Of a DNA stretch of 64,000 nucleotides, positions 45,181-52,951 are shown in pieces. The position numbers and the translations under genes are program-made. This DNA is from Microbulbifer celer (GTDB taxonomy: Bacteria > Pseudomonadota > Gammaproteobacteria > Pseudomonadales > Cellvibrionaceae). The stretch is taken from NCBI RefSeq assembly GCF_020991125.1, contig NZ_CP087715.1:3010501-3074500 (forward strand), read 5' to 3'. Below the pieces are notes generated by a model. That model was given only the letters and a program-made list of their open reading frames with translations. It ran no database searches and was not told where the DNA came from. Position 1 is the stretch's first letter. The number at the start of each line of letters is the position of its first letter.

Positions 45181-46362
45181 GTGAGCAAGCCCGCAAACAG
45201 GTTGCGTCTGGGCATGATTGGCGGCGGTGAAGGCGCCTTTATCGGCGCGGTGCACCGCGCCGCTGCCAACCTCGACGGGCGCATCCAACTGGTGTGCGGC
45301 AGCTTCAGCCGCGAGCCGGGTAACAACCTGCGCAGCGGCCGCGCCCTCGGCCTCGCAGACAACCGCATCTATCCGGACTGGCAGAGCCTGCTCCGTGGCG
45401 AAGCCGCCCTGCCGCCTGCCGAGCGACTGCAGGCGCTCACCATCGCCACCCCCAATCAATTGCATGTCCCCATCGCCGAAGCCGCCGCCCGGGCGGGCAT
45501 TCATGTGTTCAGCGAAAAACCCGCGGGTATCAATTTCCGTGAAGTCGCCGACCTGGCCCGCACCCTCGCCGACAATGGTTGCCACTACGGCCTCGCCCAC
45601 ACCTACCTCGGTTATCCGCTGGTACACCAGGCGCGGGATATGGTGGCCGCCGGCACCCTCGGCCGAATACGCAAAATTTATGTGGACTACCGCCAGGGCT
45701 GGCTCGCCGATGGCCTCGAATACAGCGGTAACAAACAGGCCGGCTGGCGTACCGACCCGGCCCAGGCCGGCGCCAGCGGTTGTATGGCCGACATCGGCAC
45801 CCACGCCTTCGGTCTCGCGGAATTTGTCGCCGGGCAGAAAATCGTGCGTCTGTGCGCCGAGCTCCGCAGCCATATCGACGGCCGCCAGCTGGACGATGAC
45901 GGCGCGGCCCTGTTTCGCACCGACGGCGATGCGAGTGGCGTGCTCACCGCCAGCCAGGTATGCGCCGGCGAGGAAAACAACCTGACCCTGCGCATCTATG
46001 GAGAGCACGGCGGCCTGGAATGGCAGCAGATGCAGCCGGACGTACTGATCCATCGCGCCGCTAACGGCGACACCCGCCTGCTGCGCGCCGGCACCGACCG
46101 CGACTACCTGCTGCCCGGCACCCGCCGCGGCCTGCGCCTGCCCGCCGGGCACCCGGAGGGTTATCTGGAAGCCATGGCCAACCTGTACCGGGACTTCGCC
46201 GACGCGATACTCACAGGCTCTGAGAACAGCGTCCCCGGAATCGACCACGGTCTGCGCGGCATGGCATTTATCGAGGCCATGCTGGCAAGCCACGGCAACT
46301 GGATTTCCCTCAACGAAAACCTTCCTACCGAATCCCCGCAGTCTAAGGAGGCGACCCCATGA
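45181..46362 (+). CDS. Gfo/Idh/MocA-family NAD(P)-dependent dehydrogenase
   Basis: A 393-residue cytosolic protein. The Rossmann N-terminus RLGMIGGGEGAFIGAVHR and EKPAGINFREVADLA (the EKP motif with the catalytic Lys) define the family; HTYLGYPLVHQARDMV and GTHAFGLAEFV belong to the C-terminal domain, with the GTHAF His as likely catalytic residue. In 3-keto-glycoside pathways such enzymes reduce or oxidise the C3 position of the freed sugar. The start is GTG at 45181, supported by AAGGAGA at the right distance. It is the first gene of an operon with a TIM barrel (ATGA overlap), an MFS permease and another TIM barrel, under the LacI-type promoter at 45091. Confidence 0.9.
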   Translation: MSKPANRLRLGMIGGGEGAFIGAVHRAAANLDGRIQLVCGSFSREPGNNLRSGRALGLADNRIYPDWQSLLRGEAALPPAERLQALTIATPNQLHVPIAEAAARAGIHVFSEKPAGINFREVADLARTLADNGCHYGLAHTYLGYPLVHQARDMVAAGTLGRIRKIYVDYRQGWLADGLEYSGNKQAGWRTDPAQAGASGCMADIGTHAFGLAEFVAGQKIVRLCAELRSHIDGRQLDDDGAALFRTDGDASGVLTASQVCAGEENNLTLRIYGEHGGLEWQQMQPDVLIHRAANGDTRLLRAGTDRDYLLPGTRRGLRLPAGHPEGYLEAMANLYRDFADAILTGSENSVPGIDHGLRGMAFIEAMLASHGNWISLNENLPTESPQSKEATP

Positions 46363-47447
46363 ACGAAGCGCACATCGGTGCTACCGATAGCAATGGCATC
46401 AAAGGCCCGGCACTGTTCCTCGCGCAATTTATGGGCGAGCAGCCGCCGTTCAATAATTTATCCGATATCTGCCGCTGGGCCGCCGACCTGGGTTATCGCG
46501 GCGTGCAGGTACCGAGTAACGATCCCCGCTGTATGGACCTGAAACTGGCGGCAGAAAGCCAGGCGTACTGCGACGATGTGCGCGGCATCTGTGCCGAGGC
46601 AGGGGTAGAAATTACCGAACTGTCCACGCATCTTCAGGGGCAGCTGGTGGCGGTGCATCCGGCCTATGATGAGCTGTTCGACAACTTCGCCCCCGCCGCC
46701 CTCGCGGGCAACCCCAAAGCGCGTACCGAGTGGGCCATCGACCAGCTAAAGCTGGCCGCCAAGGCAAGCCAACGGCTGGGGCTGAAAGCGCACGCAACCT
46801 TTTCCGGTGCCCTGCTCTGGCACCTCGCCTATCCCTGGCCCCAGCGCCCAGCCGGCCTGGTGGATCAGGGATTTGCGGAGTTGGCGCGGCGCTGGCGGCC
46901 GATACTGGATGCTTTCGATGAAGCCGACGTTGATCTCTGCTACGAAATCCACCCGGGTGAGGATCTGCACGACGGCGCCTCTTTTGAGCGGTTTCTGGCA
47001 GCGGTGGACAACCACCCGCGCGCCAATATCCTGTTTGATCCCAGCCACTTTGTCCTGCAACAACTCGACTACCTGGATTTTATCGATCGCTATCACGACC
47101 GTATCCGCATGTTCCATGTCAAGGATGCGGAGTTCAATCCCAACGGCCGTTCTGGTGTTTACGGCGGCTACGAAGATTGGGTGAATCGCCCCGGCCGGTT
47201 CCGCTCACTGGGGGATGGCCAAGTAGACTTCAAAGCTATCTTCAGCAAACTGACCCAATACGACTTCAAGGGCTGGGCAGTGCTCGAATGGGAGTGCTGC
47301 CTGAAAGACGCCGCGCAGGGTGCGGCCGAAGGCGCGGCTTTCATAAAAGAACGAATGATCAACAAGGCCGCGCGCTCGTTCGACGACTTTGCGGGCGGCA
47401 ATACCAGCGAAGCGCGCAACCGCCGCATACTGGGCCTGGCGGAATAG
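46359..47447 (+). CDS. Cytosolic sugar isomerase/epimerase-like TIM barrel
   Basis: A 362-residue protein of the xylose-isomerase-like TIM barrel family (IolE/IolI type), without a signal peptide. Metal-ligand segments are visible in CYEIHPGEDLHDG, ILFDPSHFVLQQL, MFHVKDAEFN and AVLEWECCLKDA. Translation is coupled to the Gfo/Idh gene by ATGA, so the two probably act on the same intermediate, for instance a keto-sugar or keto-inositol-like compound. Of the three barrel proteins in this region it is the only one that stays in the cytoplasm. The precise reaction is not known. Confidence 0.87.
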   Translation: MNEAHIGATDSNGIKGPALFLAQFMGEQPPFNNLSDICRWAADLGYRGVQVPSNDPRCMDLKLAAESQAYCDDVRGICAEAGVEITELSTHLQGQLVAVHPAYDELFDNFAPAALAGNPKARTEWAIDQLKLAAKASQRLGLKAHATFSGALLWHLAYPWPQRPAGLVDQGFAELARRWRPILDAFDEADVDLCYEIHPGEDLHDGASFERFLAAVDNHPRANILFDPSHFVLQQLDYLDFIDRYHDRIRMFHVKDAEFNPNGRSGVYGGYEDWVNRPGRFRSLGDGQVDFKAIFSKLTQYDFKGWAVLEWECCLKDAAQGAAEGAAFIKERMINKAARSFDDFAGGNTSEARNRRILGLAE

Positions 47448-47499
47448 GAGCGGGAAGCTTCCAACAAGACCAATAATACCAATAAGAGTGTGGGCAACC

Positions 47500-48756
47500 A
47501 TGAATATTATAAAAATACGCCTCAGCGCGATGATGTTCCTGCAGTTTTTTATCTGGGGAGGCTGGTTCGTTACCCTGGGCACCTTTCTCGCCAACAACCT
47601 CCATGCCACTGGCAGCCAGACCGGTATGGCCTTTTCGACGCAATCCTGGGGCGCCATCATCGCCCCCTTTATTGTCGGTCTGATCGCCGATCGCTACTTT
47701 AATGCCGAACGCATACTGGGCTTCCTGCATCTCGCAGGCGCGGTTCTGATGTATCAACTCTACCGCGCCGAGAACTTCGATGCTTTTTATCCCTTTGTAC
47801 TGGCATATATGATTCTGTATATGCCAACCCTCGCCCTGGTCAACTCAGTTGCCTTCCGGCAAATGAACGACCCGGCCAAGGATTTTGCCAACATCCGGGT
47901 ATGGGGCACCGTGGGCTGGATTGCCGCGGGGCTCCTCATCAGTTATGGCTTCTCCTGGGACTCTCAACAAGCCATTGCGGCGGGCCTACTGAAAAATACC
48001 TTCCTGATGTGCGCCATGGCATCCCTGATTCTGGGAATCTTCAGCTTCACCCTGCCCGAGACGCCACCAGCCGTCTCGCGGGGTGAAAAGCTGGCACTCC
48101 GTGATGCACTGGGGCTGGATGCGCTGGGCCTGCTGAAAGACCGGAACTTTGCTCTCTTCTTCCTTTCTTCGGTCCTGATCTGTATTCCCCTGGCGTTCTA
48201 CTACCAGAATGCCAATCCGTTCCTGACTGAGATCGGCGTCGAGAACGCCACCGGAAAAATGACCATCGGACAGATTTCCGAAGTACTTTTCATGCTGGTG
48301 CTGCCAATATTCCTGAAGCGCTTCGGCATCAAGCTGACACTGCTGATCGGCATGATTGCCTGGGCCTTGAGATACACCCTGTTCGCCTTTGGCGATGCCG
48401 ACAACCTCGCGTTCATGCTGATCCTAGGCATTGCCCTGCACGGCATCTGTTACGACTTTTTCTTCGTATCCGGCCAGATCTACACAGACTCCAAAGCCGG
48501 TGAGAAATTCAAGAGTTCCGCCCAGGGCATGATAACCCTCGCTACCTATGGTGTCGGCATGCTTATTGGGTTCTGGGTGGCCGGGCAAGTCACCGAAAAC
48601 TTTACCGGGGTAGACGGCCATCTCTGGAAGAATATCTGGCTTTTCCCTGCGGCCTTTGCACTGGCAGTCTTTGTGCTCTTCACACTGACATTCAGCAAGG
48701 AAAAGACATCCTCTTCCGAGGAACTGTTACCACAGGGCGCTATCGAGAGAGGATAA
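47500..48756 (+). CDS. MFS permease of the nucleoside:H+ symporter (NupG-like) family
   Basis: A 418-residue membrane protein with about twelve hydrophobic helices. The start MMFLQFFIWGGWFVTLGTFL, and the segments GAIIAPFIVGLIADRYF and MPTLALVNSVAFRQMNDP followed by RVWGTVGWIAAG, are characteristic of the NHS family. Members near sugar oxidation genes often carry sugars rather than nucleosides. In this operon it most likely imports the keto-sugar or monosaccharide made in the periplasm. The frame is open upstream inside the preceding gene, but the ATG at 47500 starts the first helix and follows the TIM-barrel stop by 52 bp. Confidence 0.88.
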   Translation: MNIIKIRLSAMMFLQFFIWGGWFVTLGTFLANNLHATGSQTGMAFSTQSWGAIIAPFIVGLIADRYFNAERILGFLHLAGAVLMYQLYRAENFDAFYPFVLAYMILYMPTLALVNSVAFRQMNDPAKDFANIRVWGTVGWIAAGLLISYGFSWDSQQAIAAGLLKNTFLMCAMASLILGIFSFTLPETPPAVSRGEKLALRDALGLDALGLLKDRNFALFFLSSVLICIPLAFYYQNANPFLTEIGVENATGKMTIGQISEVLFMLVLPIFLKRFGIKLTLLIGMIAWALRYTLFAFGDADNLAFMLILGIALHGICYDFFFVSGQIYTDSKAGEKFKSSAQGMITLATYGVGMLIGFWVAGQVTENFTGVDGHLWKNIWLFPAAFALAVFVLFTLTFSKEKTSSSEELLPQGAIERG

Positions 48757-48762
48757 ATAAAA

Positions 48763-49662
48763 GTGACTTTTGATCCAGACCGACGCACCCTGCTCCGCAA
48801 CCTTGCCGCGGGCACGTTGAGCGCTACCGCGATGGGCACGCTGAGTGCGAACACCCTGGCGAGCCCCAAAATCCCGGAGCCCTTCAAATTAAAAGGTAAT
48901 ATCAACCACTCTGTCAGCCGCTGGACCTATGGCGATCTCTCCCTTGAGAAGCTATGCATGGTGATCAAGGGGCTGGGCTTTGCCGCCATTGATCTCGTTG
49001 GCCCGAAGGATTGGGCCCTGCTTAAGCGCGAGGGCGTGGACTCCTCCATGTGTAACGGTGCGGAAATCAGCCTGGAGGATGGTTGGGGAGATAGCCGGTT
49101 TCACCCCCAGCTGATCGACAACTACCGCAAGCATATTGATCTGGTAGCCGACGCCGGCTACCGGAACCTGATCTGCTTCAGCGGCAACGCCCGCGGAATG
49201 GACCCGGAAACAGGGCTGAAGAACGCGACCGAAGGCCTCAAAAAAATCCTATCGCAAGCGGAGAAGCGCGGCGTCGTCCTGCAAATGGAGCTGTTCAACA
49301 GCAAGATCGACCACCCCGACTACCTGTGTGACAACTCCGCCTGGGGAATAGAACTGTGTAAACGGCTGGGCTCCCCAAACTTCAAACTCCTTTACGACAT
49401 CTACCACATGCAAATCAGCGAAGGCGATATTATCCGTACCATTCGCGATCACCATCAATATTTCGGCCACTATCACACCGCCGGCGTTCCCGGCCGCAAT
49501 GAAATAGATGGTACGCAGGAGCTCTACTACCCGGCCATTGCCCGCGCGATCAAAGAGACCGGCTTTAACGGCTACATTGCCCAGGAATTTATTCCCACAA
49601 GGGGGAGTATCGAAGGGAATATAGAATCATTGAAATCGGCGATACAAATCTGTGACGTTTAG
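48763..49662 (+). CDS. Exported hydroxypyruvate-isomerase-like TIM barrel
   Basis: A 299-residue protein. The N-terminus DRRTLLRNLAAGTLSATAMG is Tat-like, so it is probably periplasmic. The barrel shows MELFNSKIDH, YDIYHMQISEGD, HTAGVPGRNEID and AQEFIPTRG, as in hydroxypyruvate isomerase/Hyi-like enzymes with a metal-bound Glu-Asp-His-Glu set. A cytosolic hydroxypyruvate isomerase role is unlikely with a Tat signal; like the gene at 42744 it may act on keto-glycosides in the periplasm. It begins with GTG at 48763, seven bases after the permease stop, and ends the Gfo/Idh operon before a 123-bp gap. Confidence 0.82.
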   Translation: MTFDPDRRTLLRNLAAGTLSATAMGTLSANTLASPKIPEPFKLKGNINHSVSRWTYGDLSLEKLCMVIKGLGFAAIDLVGPKDWALLKREGVDSSMCNGAEISLEDGWGDSRFHPQLIDNYRKHIDLVADAGYRNLICFSGNARGMDPETGLKNATEGLKKILSQAEKRGVVLQMELFNSKIDHPDYLCDNSAWGIELCKRLGSPNFKLLYDIYHMQISEGDIIRTIRDHHQYFGHYHTAGVPGRNEIDGTQELYYPAIARAIKETGFNGYIAQEFIPTRGSIEGNIESLKSAIQICDV

Positions 49663-49785
49663 CTGGCAATCTTGAGGTACCAGGCTAGTGTGGTGCTACA
49701 GGAAAATATGGAATTGAGTTAACAGAAACTTTTTAATACGGCAAACGATTCACTCCATAAATAATAATATATAAGAGGTATAACC

Positions 49786-51474
49786 ATGGCGATTGGTAAT
49801 CACTACGATGCTATCGTTGTCGGCTCTGGCATCAGCGGTGGATGGGCCGCGAAAGAACTTACCGAAAAAGGACTCAAAGTCCTGCTGCTTGAGCGCGGGC
49901 GCAATATCGAGCACATCAAAGATTACAAAAATGCGCTCAAGGAAGCCTGGGACTATCCACACAGGGATACACCAACCCAGAAAATGAAGGAAGATGAACC
50001 GGTCCTGAAGCGCGAATATACACTGAACGAATCCACCGCCGGCATGTGGGCAAGCCACAAAGACTCCCCCTACGTGGAAGACAAGCGCTTCGATTGGTTT
50101 CGCGGTTACCATGTCGGTGGTCGGTCACTGCTGTGGGGGCGCCAGAGTTACCGCTTCAACCAACGGGATTTTGAGGCCAACCTGCGCGAGGGCATCGCCA
50201 TCGACTGGCCCATTCGTTACCGCGACCTCGCGCCCTGGTATGACTATGTCGAGCGCTTTGCCGGAATCAGTGGCAATCGCGACGGGCTGGATGTTCTACC
50301 GGACGGACAGTACCAGCCAGCATTCGAGATGAACTGCGTGGAAAAGGATGTAGCCGCGCGAATCCAAAAGGCCTTCAAGGGCGATCGCCATCTGATTATG
50401 GGGCGCACCGCAAATATCACCCAGCCCAAAGCAGAACAGGGGCGGGTAAACTGCCAGGCCCGGGCCAAGTGCTGGCTGGGTTGCCCTTTCGGCGGTTATT
50501 TCAGTACCCAGTCCTCCACCCTGCCGGCGGCGATGAAAACCGGCAACCTTACCCTCCGCCCCTTCTCGATAGTGACTCAGGTACTCTATGACAAGGAAAA
50601 GAAACGGGCACGGGGTGTCGAGGTCCTTGATGCAGAAACCAACCTGACTTATGAATTCACCAGCAACGTCGTGTTCCTCAATGCCTCCAGTTTCAACTCT
50701 ACCTGGGTGCTGATGAACTCCGCCACCGATATCTGGCCCGATGGCCTGGGCAGCAGTAGCGGCGAGCTGGGCCACAATGTAATGGACCACCACCTCAATG
50801 TGGGTGCTGGCGGCGATGTAGAGGGCTACCTGGACGAATATTACTTCGGCCGTCGCCCTACCGGTTTCTATGTACCGCGATTCCGCAACTGGAATGGCGA
50901 CCAGCGCGATTATCTGCGCGGCTTCGGATACCAGGGGGCCGCCAGTCGACAGGGCTGGAAAAGAGATATCGCGGAGCTGAATATTGGCGCCGACCTCAAG
51001 AGTGCCCTGAGCGAGCCGGGAGGGTGGAGAATCGGCATGGGCGGCTTCGGCGAGATGCTGCCCTACCACGACAACCGGATATACCTGAATCGCGACGTCA
51101 AAGACAAGTGGGGATTGCCAGTACTGGCGATGGATGTGGAAATCCGCGAGAACGAAATCGCCATGCGCAAGGACATGATGCAGGACGCCGTAGAGATACT
51201 GGAGGCCGGCGGCGCAAAGAATGTACACGGATTTTCCGGTGAGTATGCACCGGGCAAAGGCATTCACGAGATGGGAACCGCGCGCATGGGACGCGACCCC
51301 AAAACCTCCGTACTCAATGCCCACAACCAGGTTTGGGATGCCCCTAACGTTTTTGTGACCGACGGTGCCTGTATGACGTCTGCATCCTGTGTAAACCCCT
51401 CACTGACCTACATGGCACTCACCGCCCGGGCCGCCAACCACGCAGTGGAAGAACTAAAGAAAGGTAACCTCTAG
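49786..51474 (+). CDS. GMC-family FAD oxidoreductase, catalytic subunit (copy 2)
   Basis: A 562-residue flavoprotein related to the one at 40403. It has the ADP-binding YDAIVVGSGISGGWAAKEL, the branch motif LGCPFGGYFSTQSSTLPAA, and the active-site segments HEMGTARMGRDP and NPSLTYMAL. It lacks a signal peptide and is followed after 2 bp by its own subunit-3 partner, then by the DUF1080 gene. I read it as a glycoside 3-dehydrogenase catalytic subunit with a substrate different from copy 1. A separate promoter is likely in the 123-bp gap upstream, where GCAAACGATT (49741) vaguely recalls the LacI-type site before GH95. AGAGGT serves as ribosome-binding site. Confidence 0.87.
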   Translation: MAIGNHYDAIVVGSGISGGWAAKELTEKGLKVLLLERGRNIEHIKDYKNALKEAWDYPHRDTPTQKMKEDEPVLKREYTLNESTAGMWASHKDSPYVEDKRFDWFRGYHVGGRSLLWGRQSYRFNQRDFEANLREGIAIDWPIRYRDLAPWYDYVERFAGISGNRDGLDVLPDGQYQPAFEMNCVEKDVAARIQKAFKGDRHLIMGRTANITQPKAEQGRVNCQARAKCWLGCPFGGYFSTQSSTLPAAMKTGNLTLRPFSIVTQVLYDKEKKRARGVEVLDAETNLTYEFTSNVVFLNASSFNSTWVLMNSATDIWPDGLGSSSGELGHNVMDHHLNVGAGGDVEGYLDEYYFGRRPTGFYVPRFRNWNGDQRDYLRGFGYQGAASRQGWKRDIAELNIGADLKSALSEPGGWRIGMGGFGEMLPYHDNRIYLNRDVKDKWGLPVLAMDVEIRENEIAMRKDMMQDAVEILEAGGAKNVHGFSGEYAPGKGIHEMGTARMGRDPKTSVLNAHNQVWDAPNVFVTDGACMTSASCVNPSLTYMALTARAANHAVEELKKGNL

Positions 51475-51476
51475 CC

Positions 51477-52034
51477 ATGAACAGACGCGAACTGATAAAA
51501 ATGATCGCCGCCGCTACAGGCGCAGCCTTTGTTGGTGGAAATGTTCTGCTGGCAGGCTGTACACGCAGGGAGCCCGCTGAAGAATACCGTTTTGACTCTA
51601 CCGATATATTGCTGCTAGATGAGGTTGCCGAAACCATTATTCCGAGAACAGATACCCCCGGTGCAAAGGATGCGCAGGTAGGCCAGTTTATGACGGTTAT
51701 GGTGAACGATTGTTATACCGCGGAAGATCAGCTCGTTTTTCATCGCGGTATTACCCAGCTACAGGACCTCAGCAAGGAAGCCTATGGTGTCGCCTTTATG
51801 GAACTGACACGGGAAGACAGGCACGACCTCCTCGCGCAACTGGACCGCAAGGCCCGGCTGCATAGTGCGGGGCAGGATGGCCCGCACTACTTCACCATGA
51901 TGAAGCAGCTCACCCTGTTCGGATTCTTCACCTCAAAACCCGGCGCTACCGAAGTCCTTCGTTACACGGCAGTACCGGGTCGCTTTGATGGCTGTATACC
52001 TTATACCGAGGGTGATCGAGCTTGGGCGACCTGA
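51477..52034 (+). CDS. Gluconate-2-dehydrogenase subunit-3-like protein (copy 2), lipoprotein
   Basis: A 185-residue protein. MNRRELIKMIAAATGAAFVG is Tat-like and runs into a lipobox LLAGC, so it may be a Tat-exported lipoprotein that tethers the GMC subunit to the membrane; copy 1 has no such Cys. The family pattern is clear in AETIIPRTDTPGAKDAQVGQ and FMTVMVNDCYTAEDQ. It begins 2 bp after the GMC stop. The end of the frame reaches beyond a possible TTG start of the next gene; I place that start at the ATG 52037, directly after this stop. Confidence 0.87.
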   Translation: MNRRELIKMIAAATGAAFVGGNVLLAGCTRREPAEEYRFDSTDILLLDEVAETIIPRTDTPGAKDAQVGQFMTVMVNDCYTAEDQLVFHRGITQLQDLSKEAYGVAFMELTREDRHDLLAQLDRKARLHSAGQDGPHYFTMMKQLTLFGFFTSKPGATEVLRYTAVPGRFDGCIPYTEGDRAWAT

Positions 52035-52036
52035 CC

Positions 52037-52852
52037 ATGAAATACAATCAGATGACACAACGCATGCGCGCCATAAGAAATAATCGCCTCCCCACCTTCA
52101 TATCAACGGCCTTTGCCATGATCATTCCGTGTTTTTTCACCGCGTTATCCTGCACGGCGGAGACGACAGGCAAAGCACTGGAGCCCTGGCAACTTGCCGA
52201 GAAATCTGAACAGTGGGAACCCGTACCGAAGGTAGTAGAAGCACCAGCAGACGCTCCACCTTCGGACGCTTTGGTATTGTTCGACGGTACCGACTTGTCG
52301 CAATGGGAATCCGCTAAAGGTGGCAAAGCCGAGTGGGCCCAGGAGGAGGGAGTCCTGACCGTGGTACCGGGAAAAGGTGACATCCGCACCAAGCGCGCAT
52401 TCTGTGATGCGCAAGTACACCTAGAATGGCGTACTCCTGCCCAATTCGGTGACCGCGAGGGTCAACGGCGTAATAACAGCGGCATCTTTTTGCAGGAGCG
52501 CTATGAAGTGCAAATCCTGGATTCCCACGCAAACCCGACCTACTCCAATGGCCAGGCCGCTTCGATTTACAAGCAGCACATTCCCCTGGTGAATGCCTCG
52601 CGGCCGCCGGGTGAATGGCAGACGTACGATATCATTTTCAAAGCGCCTCGATTTGAACACAAGAAGCTGGTCGAGCCGGCAACGATCACTGTTCTACATA
52701 ATGGTGTGCTGGTGCAGAACCACGAGGAGATACTGGGTACAACCGTGTGGATAGGGGAACCTGAATATGAATTCCACGACTGCGCGCCTATCGCCCTACA
52801 AGACCACAACGATTTTGTAAGTTTCCGCAATATCTGGGTAAGAGAACTTTGA
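52037..52852 (+). CDS. DUF1080 (3-keto-glycoside hydrolase family) lipoprotein
   Basis: A 271-residue protein. The N-terminus contains MIIPCFFTALSC, a lipoprotein signal. From about residue 65 it matches DUF1080, a concanavalin-like jelly roll: LVLFDGTDLSQWES, then RRNNSGIFLQERYEVQILDS, PPGEWQTYDIIFKAPRF and NGVLVQNHEEI. Members of this family split 3-keto-glycosides, releasing 3-keto-glucose or the aglycone, and work after a GMC-type 3-dehydrogenase. Its position directly after the second GMC/subunit-3 pair supports that. The ATG at 52037 is preferred over a TTG at 52022 that would overlap the previous gene. The specific glycoside is unknown. Confidence 0.87.
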   Translation: MKYNQMTQRMRAIRNNRLPTFISTAFAMIIPCFFTALSCTAETTGKALEPWQLAEKSEQWEPVPKVVEAPADAPPSDALVLFDGTDLSQWESAKGGKAEWAQEEGVLTVVPGKGDIRTKRAFCDAQVHLEWRTPAQFGDREGQRRNNSGIFLQERYEVQILDSHANPTYSNGQAASIYKQHIPLVNASRPPGEWQTYDIIFKAPRFEHKKLVEPATITVLHNGVLVQNHEEILGTTVWIGEPEYEFHDCAPIALQDHNDFVSFRNIWVREL

Positions 52853-52882
52853 CTATGGTGTCCGCTAAAGCGGGGGAAGATC

Positions 52883-52912
52883 AAAATCCTGTAACCGATC
52901 ACTTCGCTACAG
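52883..52912. repeat. Decayed relative of the 58.6-kb MITE
   Basis: These 30 bases match 58583-58612 with two mismatches (core CTGTAACCGATCACTTCGC). The preceding bases (about 52853-52882) resemble a degraded terminal repeat. The right half of the element is missing. It lies between convergent genes. Confidence 0.55.
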
Positions 52913-52951
52913 CGGTAGGTTGGGTGCCCGCCCGCGATGCGAGCTTTTTAT

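Noticed and set aside
44839..46293. 484-codon minus-strand frame opposite the Gfo/Idh gene
   Set aside because: Shadow frame; the plus-strand Gfo/Idh protein has the NAD-binding and EKP motifs and its own ribosome-binding site.
52889..52902. CTGTAACCGATCAC as another LacI operator
   Set aside because: It lacks the second half site and belongs to the MITE-related repeat also found at 58589.
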